Source: Streptomyces sp. NBC_00582
Lineage (GTDB): Bacteria; Actinomycetota; Actinomycetes; Streptomycetales; Streptomycetaceae
Assembly: GCF_036345155.1 (NCBI RefSeq)
Contig: NZ_CP107772.1
Coordinates: forward strand, 1,178,001 to 1,242,000
DNA: 64,000 bases
Direction: 5' to 3'
Shown here: piece after piece, positions 8,416 through 16,947 of the stretch
How positions within the stretch are numbered: position 1 is the first letter of the stretch
Layout: each line of letters opens with the position of its first letter
The notes under the pieces: generated by a model
Databases searched by the model: none
The model's input: only the letters and a program-made list of their open reading frames with translations
Told to the model about the DNA's origin: nothing
Translations under genes and position numbers: made by a program

Positions 8416-10596
8416 ATGTTCCCGTCCCTCGAACACCTGGTCGTCCGGCACACGTACCGCCTTCCCGCCCCCGCCGGCCCCGCCGGCCCCGCCGGTGACG
8501 GAGGCGTCGCGGCACGGCAGTTCGACGCCGCCCTGATGTCGGTGGGCTTCAAGCTCTCGGCGGAACTCCTCGCGCATCTGTCGGGGCTGACCGAGAGGAC
8601 GGTCCTCGACACCGCCGAACGCACGCTGAAGACCGTCCGGGAACTGGTCGGCGATCACGTCCGGCACAACGTCCACTTCATCGACTTCCCGGCCAACGTG
8701 CCCGGCACCTACGACTTCTGGGCGCGCTGCATCACCGAGGCGCTCGCCGACGACGCGTCCCGGCAGAGCACCCTCGCGCAGCTCGGCACGGGCGTGATCG
8801 ACCTGCTGACCCTCCCGTCGTACGGCCGGTACCGGCACGCGTACGAGGAGATGCTCGCCGCGCACGACGAACTGATCGCCGCCGCGGGCGACCGTCTGAC
8901 GGTGCTGCACCTGGGCGGGGCGGAGGAGGACGAGGTCACGGCCCTGTACCTGGCGCTGGCCGGCAGTGTCACCCCGCTGGGCGAGACGGGGCTGCGGGAC
9001 CTCGGGGTGCTCGCCGGGCACTGCGTCGCGGGCCCGCAGCCCGAGGCGATCCCGGTGCGGGAGAACCGCGCCGTCGTCAACCTCGCCCGGCTGCGCGCCG
9101 GCGGGGACCCGCTGCTGGACACGGTCACCGACGTGCTCCGGCTGGCCTGTGCGCTGTCCGGCGGTGACGTGACCCTCGCGGAGCCGACCCGGTTCCGGTC
9201 GCCGTCCCGGCCGGTGCGACGCGCCCTGCTCGCCGGGCTCGACGCGGTCGTGGCCGCGGCCCCCGCGAAGCTGGCCGATGTCCTGGCGCACCGGGAGGCG
9301 TTCAAGCGTCTCGGCGAGCGGCTCCATCCGCACGAGTACCCGCACTGGAGGCACGCCGCCGACGTGTTCGCGGTGGCCCGGGGCGAGAAGGAGGCGCGTT
9401 CCCTCGACAGCCGTGTCGAGGAGCTGCTCGGGGCGCGGGACGTCGTCGCGGCGGCGGAGTCGCTGACCGCCGTACCGGGCAGGCTGCTGCGGTCCCTCGA
9501 CCGTCTGCTGCGGTCCTGCCGCGGTCAGGACGAGCGCGACGCCGTGGTGGCCGTCGTCGAGCGGGTCGCCCCACGGGTCTCCGGCCGGTTGCTGCTGTCG
9601 GTGCGGGAGCACCTCCACAACCGCTCGGAGGAGCCCGCCGCGAGCCGGGTCTTCGTCAACCGCATGGGCCGCGGCTGGGTCACCGCCGACAACCGCCCGC
9701 CGGTGGGGGCGGCGGAACGCGCGCGGCTGATCGAGGTCCTGGACGGTGAGACGCGCCGTCGCCTTCCGCGGCCGGGGCACCTCCTGATCGACCCCGACGT
9801 CCTCGACGTGGCGCTCCCGCTCAGCGGCAAGGCGACGGCGGCCGGGCTCGGCGTGCTGCCGCGCGGCTCCCTCTCCCGGGTCGACGGGGAACTGCTGCGG
9901 TTCTTCGTGCACTGGAAGCAGACCGACCGCTCGACGGACTTCGATCTGTCCGCGCTGCTCCTGGACGCCTCCTACGAGAGTCTCGGCTGGCTGTCGTACA
10001 CCCAGCTGACGCAGGTGGAGGGTGAGCACTCCGGGGACATCACCGACGCGCCCGACGGGGCCTCGGAGTTCATCGATCTGCGGCTCGGGGCCGTGCGCGG
10101 TGACTACATCGTCCCGCAGGTGCACATCTTCTCGGGTGAGGGCTTCGAGGAGGTCGAGGAGTCGTTCTTCGGCTTCATGCTGCGCGAGGCGGCCCAGCGG
10201 GGCCGTCCGTTCGAGGCGCGCACCGTGCGGATGAAGTCGGACCTGCGCGGACCGGGGCGGGTCGCGCTGCCGCTGGCGTTCGTACGGGACGGTGACGGGA
10301 GTTGGCACGCGAAGTGGCTGCACCTGCATCTGAAGGGCAGGGTGGCCGTCAACCGCGTCGAGGACAACCGCCTCTCGGTCGCGACGCTGCTGCGGGGGGT
10401 CGTCGAGCGGGACCACCTGACGGTCCGGCACCTCATCGGCCTGATGGGCGACGGCACCACGCCCACCACGCTCTGGGACGGCGGGACGGTCCCGGACGGA
10501 CCCGTCACGTACGTCGGCCTGGAGCGCCCCCAGGGGCTGCACCCGGATTCCGTGGTCATCACCCGGGAAAACCTGCGCGACCTGATCCCGGCCTGA
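8416..10596 (+). CDS. TerD-domain stress protein of the MXAN_6230/SCO0854 type, without RING cysteines
   Basis: A 726-residue protein from this ATG, or 738 if the in-frame ATG at 8380 is used; neither has a good Shine-Dalgarno. The C-terminal part carries a TerD/Ca-binding stress domain (FDLSALLLDASYESLGWLSYTQL, then EFIDLRL, YIVPQVHIFSGEGFEEVEE). The middle (IPVRENRAVVNLARL, RHREAFKRLGERLHPHEY-like helices) matches what I recall of the MXAN_6230/SCO0854 family. Those proteins carry a cysteine-rich RING finger before the helical part; here that stretch (about residues 100-160) has no CxxC pairs. Ter proteins act in chemical and phage stress through unclear mechanisms. No other ter genes are adjacent. 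Confidence 0.72.
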   Translation: MFPSLEHLVVRHTYRLPAPAGPAGPAGDGGVAARQFDAALMSVGFKLSAELLAHLSGLTERTVLDTAERTLKTVRELVGDHVRHNVHFIDFPANVPGTYDFWARCITEALADDASRQSTLAQLGTGVIDLLTLPSYGRYRHAYEEMLAAHDELIAAAGDRLTVLHLGGAEEDEVTALYLALAGSVTPLGETGLRDLGVLAGHCVAGPQPEAIPVRENRAVVNLARLRAGGDPLLDTVTDVLRLACALSGGDVTLAEPTRFRSPSRPVRRALLAGLDAVVAAAPAKLADVLAHREAFKRLGERLHPHEYPHWRHAADVFAVARGEKEARSLDSRVEELLGARDVVAAAESLTAVPGRLLRSLDRLLRSCRGQDERDAVVAVVERVAPRVSGRLLLSVREHLHNRSEEPAASRVFVNRMGRGWVTADNRPPVGAAERARLIEVLDGETRRRLPRPGHLLIDPDVLDVALPLSGKATAAGLGVLPRGSLSRVDGELLRFFVHWKQTDRSTDFDLSALLLDASYESLGWLSYTQLTQVEGEHSGDITDAPDGASEFIDLRLGAVRGDYIVPQVHIFSGEGFEEVEESFFGFMLREAAQRGRPFEARTVRMKSDLRGPGRVALPLAFVRDGDGSWHAKWLHLHLKGRVAVNRVEDNRLSVATLLRGVVERDHLTVRHLIGLMGDGTTPTTLWDGGTVPDGPVTYVGLERPQGLHPDSVVITRENLRDLIPA

Positions 10597-10692
10597 CTGC
10601 TACCGTGGCGCTCGGGCGAGGCCATGAACGGGCTTCCTTCTCATCACTCTCCCTGATTCCAGTCCGTTCGCTCTCCTCCCCCTCGACATCGC

Positions 10693-10719
10693 GCCCGGGT
10701 GCCGGTACGGCACCCGGGC
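10693..10719. terminator. bidirectional terminator hairpin
   Basis: A perfect 12-bp stem, GCCCGGGTGCCG with loop GTA, lies between the convergent TerD-domain and chitinase genes. There is no long T-run, as is common in Streptomyces. Confidence 0.8.
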
Positions 10720-10731
10720 GTCGTCATGTCG

Positions 10732-11820
10732 TCAGTGCCGCGGGCGGCCCCGGTGGGGGGAGGCCGTGAACGGGGCGAAGGTGTGGCTGAAGTACCAGGT
10801 GTCCTGGGCGATGCCGGAGCAGGAGTCGGAGCCGCCGGTGCCCACGCAGCCGCCGTTGTCGCGCTGGAGCGCCCAGAAGGAGAGGGTGTTGACGCCCTGG
10901 GCGGCGGCCCACTTCTCCACCGTGACGGCGTCCTCGGTGGTGAACGTCTCCTCGGGGCCGTAGTCGTCGATGCCGGGCATCTCGATGACGCCGATCATGT
11001 TCCAGAGCCGGGCGGAGCTCTTCTTCGGGTGGAGTGCGGCCAGTTGGGCGTGGAGACCGGCGGCGGCCGTACGGGTGTCGGCGGCCATGTCGTGGGTGGC
11101 GCCGTCGTAGTAGTCGAAGGTCATGAGGTTGACGACGTCCACCCGGGCCCCGTTGTCGAGGGCGTTGCGCAGCACGGCCAGCCCGTTGGCCTCGAGGCCG
11201 GTCGGGGAGGTCGGCAGGGTGTAGGAGAACTGCACGCTGCGGCCGGTGCGTTCCGCCCAGCGCTCGACCTTGGCGATCGCCTTGTTCCGGCGGTCGATCC
11301 CGGCGGCGTTGTCGATGGAGTCGCCCTCGACGTCGAGGTCGATGCGGGTGATGCCGTACGTGGTGACGAGGCTCTTGAAGACGGCGGCGATGGCGTCGGC
11401 GTCGGTGCAGCTGTCGGCCAGTTCGGTGCCCGTGGTGTCCGCGGACCAGCCGCCGAAGGAGGGGACGGCGTTGCCGCCGCGGGCCTGCAGCGCGGCGATG
11501 TCACGGCCGAAGGTCTCCTTGGCGACGGGCTGGCCGGGCTCGCCGTTCCAGTACGCGGTGCACGAGCCCGGGGTGGCCGTCTGCAGGAAGGCCAGCGTGA
11601 GGTACTTGTTGCCGGACGCGGTGGCGAGCGCGGCCGGGCTGTCCCCCGTCCACGCCTCGAAGTAGGGCGCCGAGACATGGGCCGGCATGGGCCGGGCGGG
11701 GGCCGGGAGCGCGGCCGGCGCGGCGAGTGCGGCGCCTTGCCCGAGGGCCAGGAGTCCGGTGGACAGGGAGAGCACGCTCAGACAGGACAGCAACGCACGC
11801 AGAGAACCAGGTCGTCTCAC
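10732..11820 (-). CDS. secreted GH18 chitinase-like enzyme
   Basis: A 362-residue secreted glycoside hydrolase. A Sec-type signal peptide spans about 1-34 (basic RRPGSLR, hydrophobic core, AxA before APAALPAP). The GH18 barrel shows SFGGWSAD on one strand and the catalytic motif IDLDVEGD, in which the DxDxE acid Glu is intact, followed later by VNLMTFDYYD. No chitin-binding module is present, which is shorter than many Streptomyces chitinases. The GTG start has GGGAGC upstream. The promoter contains a DasR-type operator, consistent with control by N-acetylglucosamine. Confidence 0.88.
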   Translation of the reverse strand: MRRPGSLRALLSCLSVLSLSTGLLALGQGAALAAPAALPAPARPMPAHVSAPYFEAWTGDSPAALATASGNKYLTLAFLQTATPGSCTAYWNGEPGQPVAKETFGRDIAALQARGGNAVPSFGGWSADTTGTELADSCTDADAIAAVFKSLVTTYGITRIDLDVEGDSIDNAAGIDRRNKAIAKVERWAERTGRSVQFSYTLPTSPTGLEANGLAVLRNALDNGARVDVVNLMTFDYYDGATHDMAADTRTAAAGLHAQLAALHPKKSSARLWNMIGVIEMPGIDDYGPEETFTTEDAVTVEKWAAAQGVNTLSFWALQRDNGGCVGTGGSDSCSGIAQDTWYFSHTFAPFTASPHRGRPRH

Positions 11821-11899
11821 TGACGCTCCCAGGGGGAAGGGGCGGTCCGGGGCAGGGCCGTGGAGAACCGGAGCCCGCGGGGTGAACAGCGACCATCGT

Positions 11900-11911
11900 T
11901 GGACTAGACCA
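11900..11911. promoter_or_regulatory. dre (DasR-responsive element) in the chitinase promoter
   Basis: TGGACTAGACCA, read TGGTCTAGTCCA on the chitinase strand, differs by one base from the TGGTCTAGACCA core bound by DasR in chitinase promoters. It lies between a TTGACA -35 (11918-11923, minus strand) and a weak AACGAT -10 (11895-11900), so repressor binding would block RNA polymerase. Confidence 0.75.
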
Positions 11912-11997
11912 TTTAACTGTCAAGGTTCTTTACAATCATCTGACCACCCCGGGGTCCGGCCGTATCGCCGCGATGACGACGACCGCGTGCACACGGT

Positions 11998-13329
11998 TCA
12001 CGAGCGGGACGGCCGCAGCGTGGCCATGGTCGGACCGTTCGGGCGGACCGTGATGCCGAAGGTCGCGCCGCTGGGAGGCTGATGGAGCGTCACTTCATGG
12101 GCCGGGAGGAGCAGTTCGAGGAAGACCGTGGACTCGCGGAGCGCGAACTGCAGGCCGAGACAGGCCCGAGGGCCGATGCCGAAGGGGAGGTAGGCGCCCG
12201 GGTGGGCGGGGCGGCCGTCCGGGGTGGTGAAGCGGCGGGGCTCGAACTGCTCCGGATCCGCCCAGAGTTCGGGGTCCCGGTGGGTGAGGTACGGACAGAC
12301 GAGGACGTCGGTGCCCGCCTCGACGGTGTGGTCCGCGAGGAGGTCGTCCTCGGCGGCGTGGCGCGGGAGGATCCAGGCGGGCGGGTAGAGCCGGAGCGTC
12401 TCGTGGACCAGCGCCTGCACGGCCTGGCGGCGCTGCGCGGAGCCCTCCGCACCGGCGGCCAGCGCCTCCTCACGGGCGTCCGGACGCCGGTCGAGGAGGA
12501 GGTGGAGCCAGGTCAGGGTGGTGGCGGTGGTCTCGTGGCCGGCGACCAGGAGCGTGACCAGTTCGTCGCGGATCAGCCGATCGGTGTACTCCGGGCGTTC
12601 GGCGGCGGCGTCGAGCAGGACGTGCAGCAGGCCGGGCCCGTCGGGGCCCGGCACCCCCTCGCGGGCGGCCTCGATGGCCCGCCGGGCGACCTCGTCGATC
12701 CGCGCCAGCTCGGCGGCCACGGCCTCCCGGGCGTCGGTCGCGTCGGCGGGCAGGGTCGGCAGGGCCGCCGCCACGGTCTCCACCGCGGTCAGTTCGCGCG
12801 CGGTCCCCTCGTCGAGGGGGTGCCCGGTGAGGGAGCGCCAGATGGCGTCCAGGGCGAAGCGGCGCATCTCCTGCCCGAGGTCGAAGGTCTCCCCGGTTCG
12901 GGCGTACGCGGTCCAGCGGGCTGCGACGGTCCGGGCGGCCTCGGTGATCCGTTGCTCGTAGCGCCGCATCCCGGTACCGGTGAACTGGGACTGCAGCAAC
13001 CGGCGTTGCCGCTTCCAGGCCTCACCACTGGCGGAGAGGACACCGTCGCCGACCAGCAGACGGGCCCGGTGCGAGCGCTTGACGTACCGGTCCGGTTGCC
13101 GGGCGAGGACGTGCTGGACCGCGTGCGGGTCGGTGACGAGCACGGTGAGCCCCGGCCCGAGCCGGAACCCGGCGATCCCGCCCAGCGCCTCCCGCACCCC
13201 GGACAACAGGTCGACCAGTTGCCCTCCGTCCGCATGCCACCGCGCCACGAGCCCCGGATCGGCCTCCGGGACGGGGCGCCCCGCCCCGGGAACGTACGGA
13301 AGGGGGTGGAGACCTGTTGTGTTGTCCAC
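11998..13329 (-). CDS. cytochrome P450 (fatty-acid hydroxylase/CYP102-like class)
   Basis: A 443-residue heme monooxygenase, the last gene of the patatin-BVMO-P450 operon. Visible are the I-helix AGHETTATT, ETLRLYPP as the K-helix ExxR, a PERF-like EPRRF, and the heme loop LPFGIGPRACLG with Cys near 390. The WKRQRRLLQSQF C-helix and the AETLRLYPP style resemble CYP102/CYP110-type hydroxylases rather than the usual soluble actinobacterial group. The GTG start is preceded by GGAGAAGG. It is 88 bp from the BVMO stop and probably co-transcribed. No ferredoxin gene is local. Confidence 0.92.
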   Translation of the reverse strand: MDNTTGLHPLPYVPGAGRPVPEADPGLVARWHADGGQLVDLLSGVREALGGIAGFRLGPGLTVLVTDPHAVQHVLARQPDRYVKRSHRARLLVGDGVLSASGEAWKRQRRLLQSQFTGTGMRRYEQRITEAARTVAARWTAYARTGETFDLGQEMRRFALDAIWRSLTGHPLDEGTARELTAVETVAAALPTLPADATDAREAVAAELARIDEVARRAIEAAREGVPGPDGPGLLHVLLDAAAERPEYTDRLIRDELVTLLVAGHETTATTLTWLHLLLDRRPDAREEALAAGAEGSAQRRQAVQALVHETLRLYPPAWILPRHAAEDDLLADHTVEAGTDVLVCPYLTHRDPELWADPEQFEPRRFTTPDGRPAHPGAYLPFGIGPRACLGLQFALRESTVFLELLLPAHEVTLHQPPSGATFGITVRPNGPTMATLRPSRS

Positions 13330-13417
13330 GTTCCTTCTCCTGGTCGACCGCTGGACTCATGCCGGTGCACCGGCACCACGGACTGTACGGGAGAAGGCAC
13401 ATGGGGTCACAACCGCG

Positions 13418-14935
13418 CTACGCGATGTCGTACGCCTCGGGGTCGAAGTGCGCGAGCCGGCGCCGCAGCCGGCCCGTCGACCAGGGCCAACTGAAGCTGT
13501 TGAGGCCGTTGCCGTCGAGGTAGTAGCTCGAACAGCCGCCCGCGTTGTAGACGGTGGAGGGCAGCGCCTGCTGGACCTCCGCGCCGAAGGCGGCCTGGAC
13601 TTCGGGGCGCACCTCCAGGGTGGTCCGGCCGGTCGCGCGAAGATGCCGTATCGCCCCCGTCATATGGGCGAGTTGGGCTTCGAGGATGGTGTACGCCGAG
13701 GAGTGGCCGGTCCCGAGATGCGGGCCGAGCAGGAGGAACGCGTTGGGGAAGCGCGTGACGGTGGTGCCGAGGTAGGCGTCGGGGCTGCCTTTCCAGTGGT
13801 CGTCGAGACTCACCCCGTCGGCGTCGACGACCCGTCCCGCGATCGGCATGTCGAGGATGTGGAAGCCGGTGCCCAGGATGATGGTGTCCACGTCCGCCGT
13901 GCTGCCGTCCGCACCGATCACGCGGTGGCCGTCGACGGCCCGGACGGCGGTGGGGTGGACGGTGACGTTGGAGCGGGTCAGGGCCGGATAGTAGGTGTTC
14001 GACAGCAGCAGCCGTTTGCAGCCGAGGGTGTAGTCGGGCGTCAGGGCCCGGCGCAGTCGAGGATCCCTGACGGAGGCCCGGAGATGGAGCGCGCCCACCT
14101 TCTGCACCGCCCGCAGGAGGGACGGGTGCCGGAAGCCGATCCCGAGGGCCTCCAGAGCGGCGTACTCGGCGCCCCGCAGGGCTCGCCCGGCCATCGGAAG
14201 GCTGCGCAGCAACCGGCGTTCGGCGTGCGGGACATGGTGGTCGGGCTTGGGCAGCACCCATTGGGCGGTGCGCTGGAACAGGTGCAGCCGGGCGACCCGC
14301 GGCTGGATGGCGGGCACGAACTGCACGGCGGACGCCCCGCTGCCGACGACGGCGACGCGTGCGCCGGTCAGGTCGTGGTCGTGGCGCCAGCGCGCGGAGT
14401 GGAAGACCTCGCCGGGGAAATCGGCCAGCCCGGGGATGTCGGGGAGCAGGGGTTCGTGCCAGGGTCCCGCCGCCGCGACGAGGAAGCGCGCGAGATACGG
14501 GCCCCGGGTCGTCTCGACCCGCCAGCGGGCCTCCCGGGGGTCCCACCGCGCGCGGATCGCCTCGGTGCCGAAGCGGATGAGGGGCGTGATGCCGTACGCG
14601 GCCGCCGTGTCGCGGAGGTACGCGCGGATCTCGGGCTGGCCGGCGAAGGCCCGGGTCCATTCGGGGTTCGGCGCGAAGGAGTACGAGTAGAGGGCGGAGG
14701 GGACGTCACAGGCGCACCCCGGGTAGGTGTTGTCCCGCCAGGTGCCGCCCAGGTCGTCCGCCTTCTCGACGAGGACGAGGTCGCGCACACCGGCCCGGCG
14801 CAGCGCGACGGCCGCCCCGATGCCGGACAGACCACTGCCGATGATCAGCGCCTCGACGGAGCGCGGCCGGGGGCTCGACACGGTCGGGGGGCGCTCGGAG
14901 TGCGGCATCTCGGGCTCCTGTCCGGGCGTCGGCAT
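13418..14935 (-). CDS. FAD-dependent Baeyer-Villiger-type monooxygenase
   Basis: About 505 residues. This class inserts oxygen next to ketones using FAD and NADPH. The FAD Rossmann motif GSGLSGIGAA is near residue 32, followed by GGTWRDNTYPGCACDVPS. The type I fingerprint FxGxxxHxxxW is intact as FPGEVFHSARW, and the NADPH Rossmann motif is GSGASAVQ. Three in-frame starts are possible (14980, 14935 and 14908) because a 27-bp tandem repeat duplicates the GGAG site and ATG. I chose 14935, whose ATG lies one base past the patatin stop. Ketone, terpenoid or lipid substrates are possible; none can be specified. Confidence 0.88.
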   Translation of the reverse strand: MPTPGQEPEMPHSERPPTVSSPRPRSVEALIIGSGLSGIGAAVALRRAGVRDLVLVEKADDLGGTWRDNTYPGCACDVPSALYSYSFAPNPEWTRAFAGQPEIRAYLRDTAAAYGITPLIRFGTEAIRARWDPREARWRVETTRGPYLARFLVAAAGPWHEPLLPDIPGLADFPGEVFHSARWRHDHDLTGARVAVVGSGASAVQFVPAIQPRVARLHLFQRTAQWVLPKPDHHVPHAERRLLRSLPMAGRALRGAEYAALEALGIGFRHPSLLRAVQKVGALHLRASVRDPRLRRALTPDYTLGCKRLLLSNTYYPALTRSNVTVHPTAVRAVDGHRVIGADGSTADVDTIILGTGFHILDMPIAGRVVDADGVSLDDHWKGSPDAYLGTTVTRFPNAFLLLGPHLGTGHSSAYTILEAQLAHMTGAIRHLRATGRTTLEVRPEVQAAFGAEVQQALPSTVYNAGGCSSYYLDGNGLNSFSWPWSTGRLRRRLAHFDPEAYDIA

Positions 14936-14955
14936 CTCAGGCTCCTGTCCAGGCG
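14899..14955 (-). repeat. 27-bp tandem duplication carrying a ribosome-binding site and start codon
   Basis: On the minus strand the unit CCGACGCC(T/C)GGACAGGAGCC(T/C)GAG plus ATG occurs twice in tandem at the start of the BVMO gene. This creates two equally spaced GGAG-ATG initiation sites in the same frame. A third, partly similar copy is fused to the patatin coding end. Confidence 0.75.
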
Positions 14956-15968
14956 TCGGGACGGGTGTCGGGACGGGCATCGGAGCGCGGGTCGGCGTCC
15001 GGGGCGGTCGGGGCGGTCGGGCGGAGGCGGTCGCGGACGAGCGCGCGGGTGGTCCGCAGGGACATCTCCAGGACCGTGAGCCGGCGCCGGGGATCCATGA
15101 AGTTGCCGCCCATTACCTCCAGATCGGCCGGAGTGGGTTCGAGGCGGACGACCTCGGTGCCGACGGCCCGCAGCGCGGCGCACTCCGCGTCGAGGGTGCG
15201 GGTCATGACCCGCCGCAGCAGCGCCTCCGCCCGGCCCAGCCCTCGGCGCGGCCCCGGGGACTGCGAGCTCATCGGGGCGATGACGTACACCTCGTCGAGG
15301 CCCGGGGGAACCAGGAGGTCGGCGGACGCGGTGGACAGGATGCCGCCGTCGGCATACCGGCGGCCCCCGATACGGACGGGCGGGAACCAGCCGGGGACCG
15401 CCCAGGACGCGCGCAGTGCGTCGCGCAACGCGACCGGCGGGGTGTCGGGGTGTCCGAAGACGGTACGGCGTCCCGTGTCGAAGTCGGTGGCCACCAGCCA
15501 GGTCGCCGGATGCGGGACCCAGCCGCCGTCGGGGGCGAGGCCGTCGGCCAGGGCCGCCAACCACCCGCTGTCGCACCGCCCTTGGGGCAGCAGGCCGGAG
15601 AGACCGGCCAACGGCGGAGCCGAACCCCGCAGGGCGCGGCGCGCCAGCTCGGGTGATCCGGGGAAGAGCGCGGGCCGGGGCGGGAGCGCCCGGGGCGGGC
15701 CCGCGAAATGCCGGACCAGCTCCGGGCGGGCGTCCTTGTCCGCGAGCTGCGCGGCGAGCAGTTCCTCGACCGCCACGCCACCGCCGAGCAGGGCGGCCAG
15801 CTCGGCCCCGGCGGAGGTGCCGACCAGCACCTCGGCTCGCCGTGGGTCCCATCGCAGCGCCCGCTGGAGCGAGTGCAGGGCGCCGACCGTCCAGGCCGCG
15901 CCGAGCGTTCCGCCGCAGCCGAGCACCAGTCCACGGGAAGGGGTCGTACGCGCGCCCGTCGGGGTCAC
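14937..15968 (-). CDS. patatin-like phospholipase
   Basis: A 343-residue lipid acyl hydrolase using a Ser-Asp dyad. The oxyanion loop GCGGTLGAAW is near residue 18, the nucleophile elbow is GTSAGAE near 50, and the catalytic Asp is in YADGGILS. No signal peptide is visible, so it is probably cytoplasmic or membrane-associated. It is the first gene of the operon with BVMO and P450 and is divergent from a TetR gene across an operator-bearing 135-bp gap. A role releasing or trimming acyl substrates for the oxygenases is inference. Confidence 0.9.
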   Translation of the reverse strand: MTPTGARTTPSRGLVLGCGGTLGAAWTVGALHSLQRALRWDPRRAEVLVGTSAGAELAALLGGGVAVEELLAAQLADKDARPELVRHFAGPPRALPPRPALFPGSPELARRALRGSAPPLAGLSGLLPQGRCDSGWLAALADGLAPDGGWVPHPATWLVATDFDTGRRTVFGHPDTPPVALRDALRASWAVPGWFPPVRIGGRRYADGGILSTASADLLVPPGLDEVYVIAPMSSQSPGPRRGLGRAEALLRRVMTRTLDAECAALRAVGTEVVRLEPTPADLEVMGGNFMDPRRRLTVLEMSLRTTRALVRDRLRPTAPTAPDADPRSDARPDTRPDAWTGA

Positions 15969-16013
15969 TTGGGTTCTCCGCCCTCTTCGACTCTCCGGGA
16001 TACCGTCGAGATC

Positions 16014-16032
16014 CGGATACTAGCGGTATCCG
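16014..16032. promoter_or_regulatory. TetR-type operator between patatin and tetR
   Basis: CGGATACTAGCGGTATCCG is a perfect 7-5-7 inverted repeat in the divergent promoter region. A further half-site GGATAC occurs at 15998-16003, 16 bp before the first arm, so two dimers may bind. The position fits autoregulation and control of the patatin-BVMO-P450 operon. Confidence 0.7.
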
Positions 16033-16103
16033 AGAGCGCGGGAACAGCCTTCGGCGGAGTTAAGATCCGAGGGCATCCGGAAGCCTGGGAGAGGGAGCGA
16101 GAC

Positions 16104-16697
16104 ATGGCCCGTCTCAGCCGCGCCGAGAGCCAGGAACGCACGCGTGAGCAACTCGTCGCCACCGCACGGGAACTCTTCCTGCGCGACGGCTACGGCGTGA
16201 CCTCGATCAGCGACGTCGCCGAGACGGCCGGCTACTCCAAGGGGGCCGTCTACTCCAACTTCCGCAGCAAGGGCCATCTGTGTCTGGCCGTCCTCGACGA
16301 CATCCGCGCCCAACAGCTCGCGCTGCTCACGGAATCCGTGCTGCGGGACCCGGGCGCCGACGACCGTCTGGCGGCCTTCGCCGCCTGGAGCGAGGCCCAC
16401 ATCGGCGCGGAGACCTGGACCGTGCTGGAGGTGGAGTTCCTCACCGCCGCACGGCACGACGAGGAGCTCCGGCGGGAGATCACGGCCCGGGTCACAGCGA
16501 TCCGCGAGGCGCTCGCCCTGCTCATCGACGCGCTGGCCCAGGAGCTGGGCACCTCACCGGCCATGCCGCCCGAGCAGGCCGCGATGACCCTGCTCAGCCT
16601 GGGCATCGGCCTCGGCCTGCAGCGCGTCGCCGACCCGTCCGTCCCCACGGCCGTTCTCACCGACACGCTGCGCCTCGTCCTGCGCCTGGACCGGTAG
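16104..16697 (+). CDS. TetR family regulator
   Basis: A 197-residue repressor. The N-terminal TetR HTH spans about 10-57 (REQLVATARELFLRDGYGVTSISDVAETAGYSKGAVYSNFRSK region), followed by a helical ligand domain with a long hydrophobic stretch near 150-175. The ATG has GAGGGAGCGA immediately upstream. It is divergent from the patatin gene over a palindromic operator, so it probably controls that operon in response to a lipid or ketone ligand (inference). Confidence 0.93.
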   Translation: MARLSRAESQERTREQLVATARELFLRDGYGVTSISDVAETAGYSKGAVYSNFRSKGHLCLAVLDDIRAQQLALLTESVLRDPGADDRLAAFAAWSEAHIGAETWTVLEVEFLTAARHDEELRREITARVTAIREALALLIDALAQELGTSPAMPPEQAAMTLLSLGIGLGLQRVADPSVPTAVLTDTLRLVLRLDR

Positions 16698-16762
16698 CCA
16701 CCGCGCCGCGCCCGAGCGCGCGTGACCGAGCAATCAGGCCCCTTGTCAGGGCGGGCCGACCC

Positions 16763-16947
16763 CTAGGGGTGTTTCGAAAGTCCCGCACAGCACCCGCGGC
16801 GCCCGGCACGTACGCGCGCCGCACCGGCCGAAACCCCAAGTACGTCCAGTATGAGGGGCTTTCGTCCGGCACGCCGAGAGCACGCACCGGACACCGCGGG
16901 CACCGCACAGGACTTGCGAAGCACAGGACTTGCGAAACACCCCCTAG
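16763..16947. mobile_element. MITE-like imperfect palindrome, copy 1
   Basis: A 185-bp non-coding element bounded by CTAG on both sides. Its ends are inverted repeats, GGGGTGTTTCGAAAGTCC at the left and GGACTTGCGAAACACCCCC at the right. The two halves are themselves imperfectly complementary, so the whole could fold into one long hairpin. It matches the element at 41798-41966 in the opposite orientation. Copy 1 has an extra tandem 16-bp repeat (GCACAGGACTTGCGAA twice) near its right end. Its right CTAG supplies the TAG stop of the gene at 16944. It carries no transposase. Confidence 0.75.

Noticed and set aside
5437..16697. A natural-product biosynthetic cluster based on two P450s, ferredoxin and BVMO
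   Set aside because: There is no PKS, NRPS, terpene synthase or other core enzyme, and the oxygenases belong to two separate operons with different orientation and regulation.
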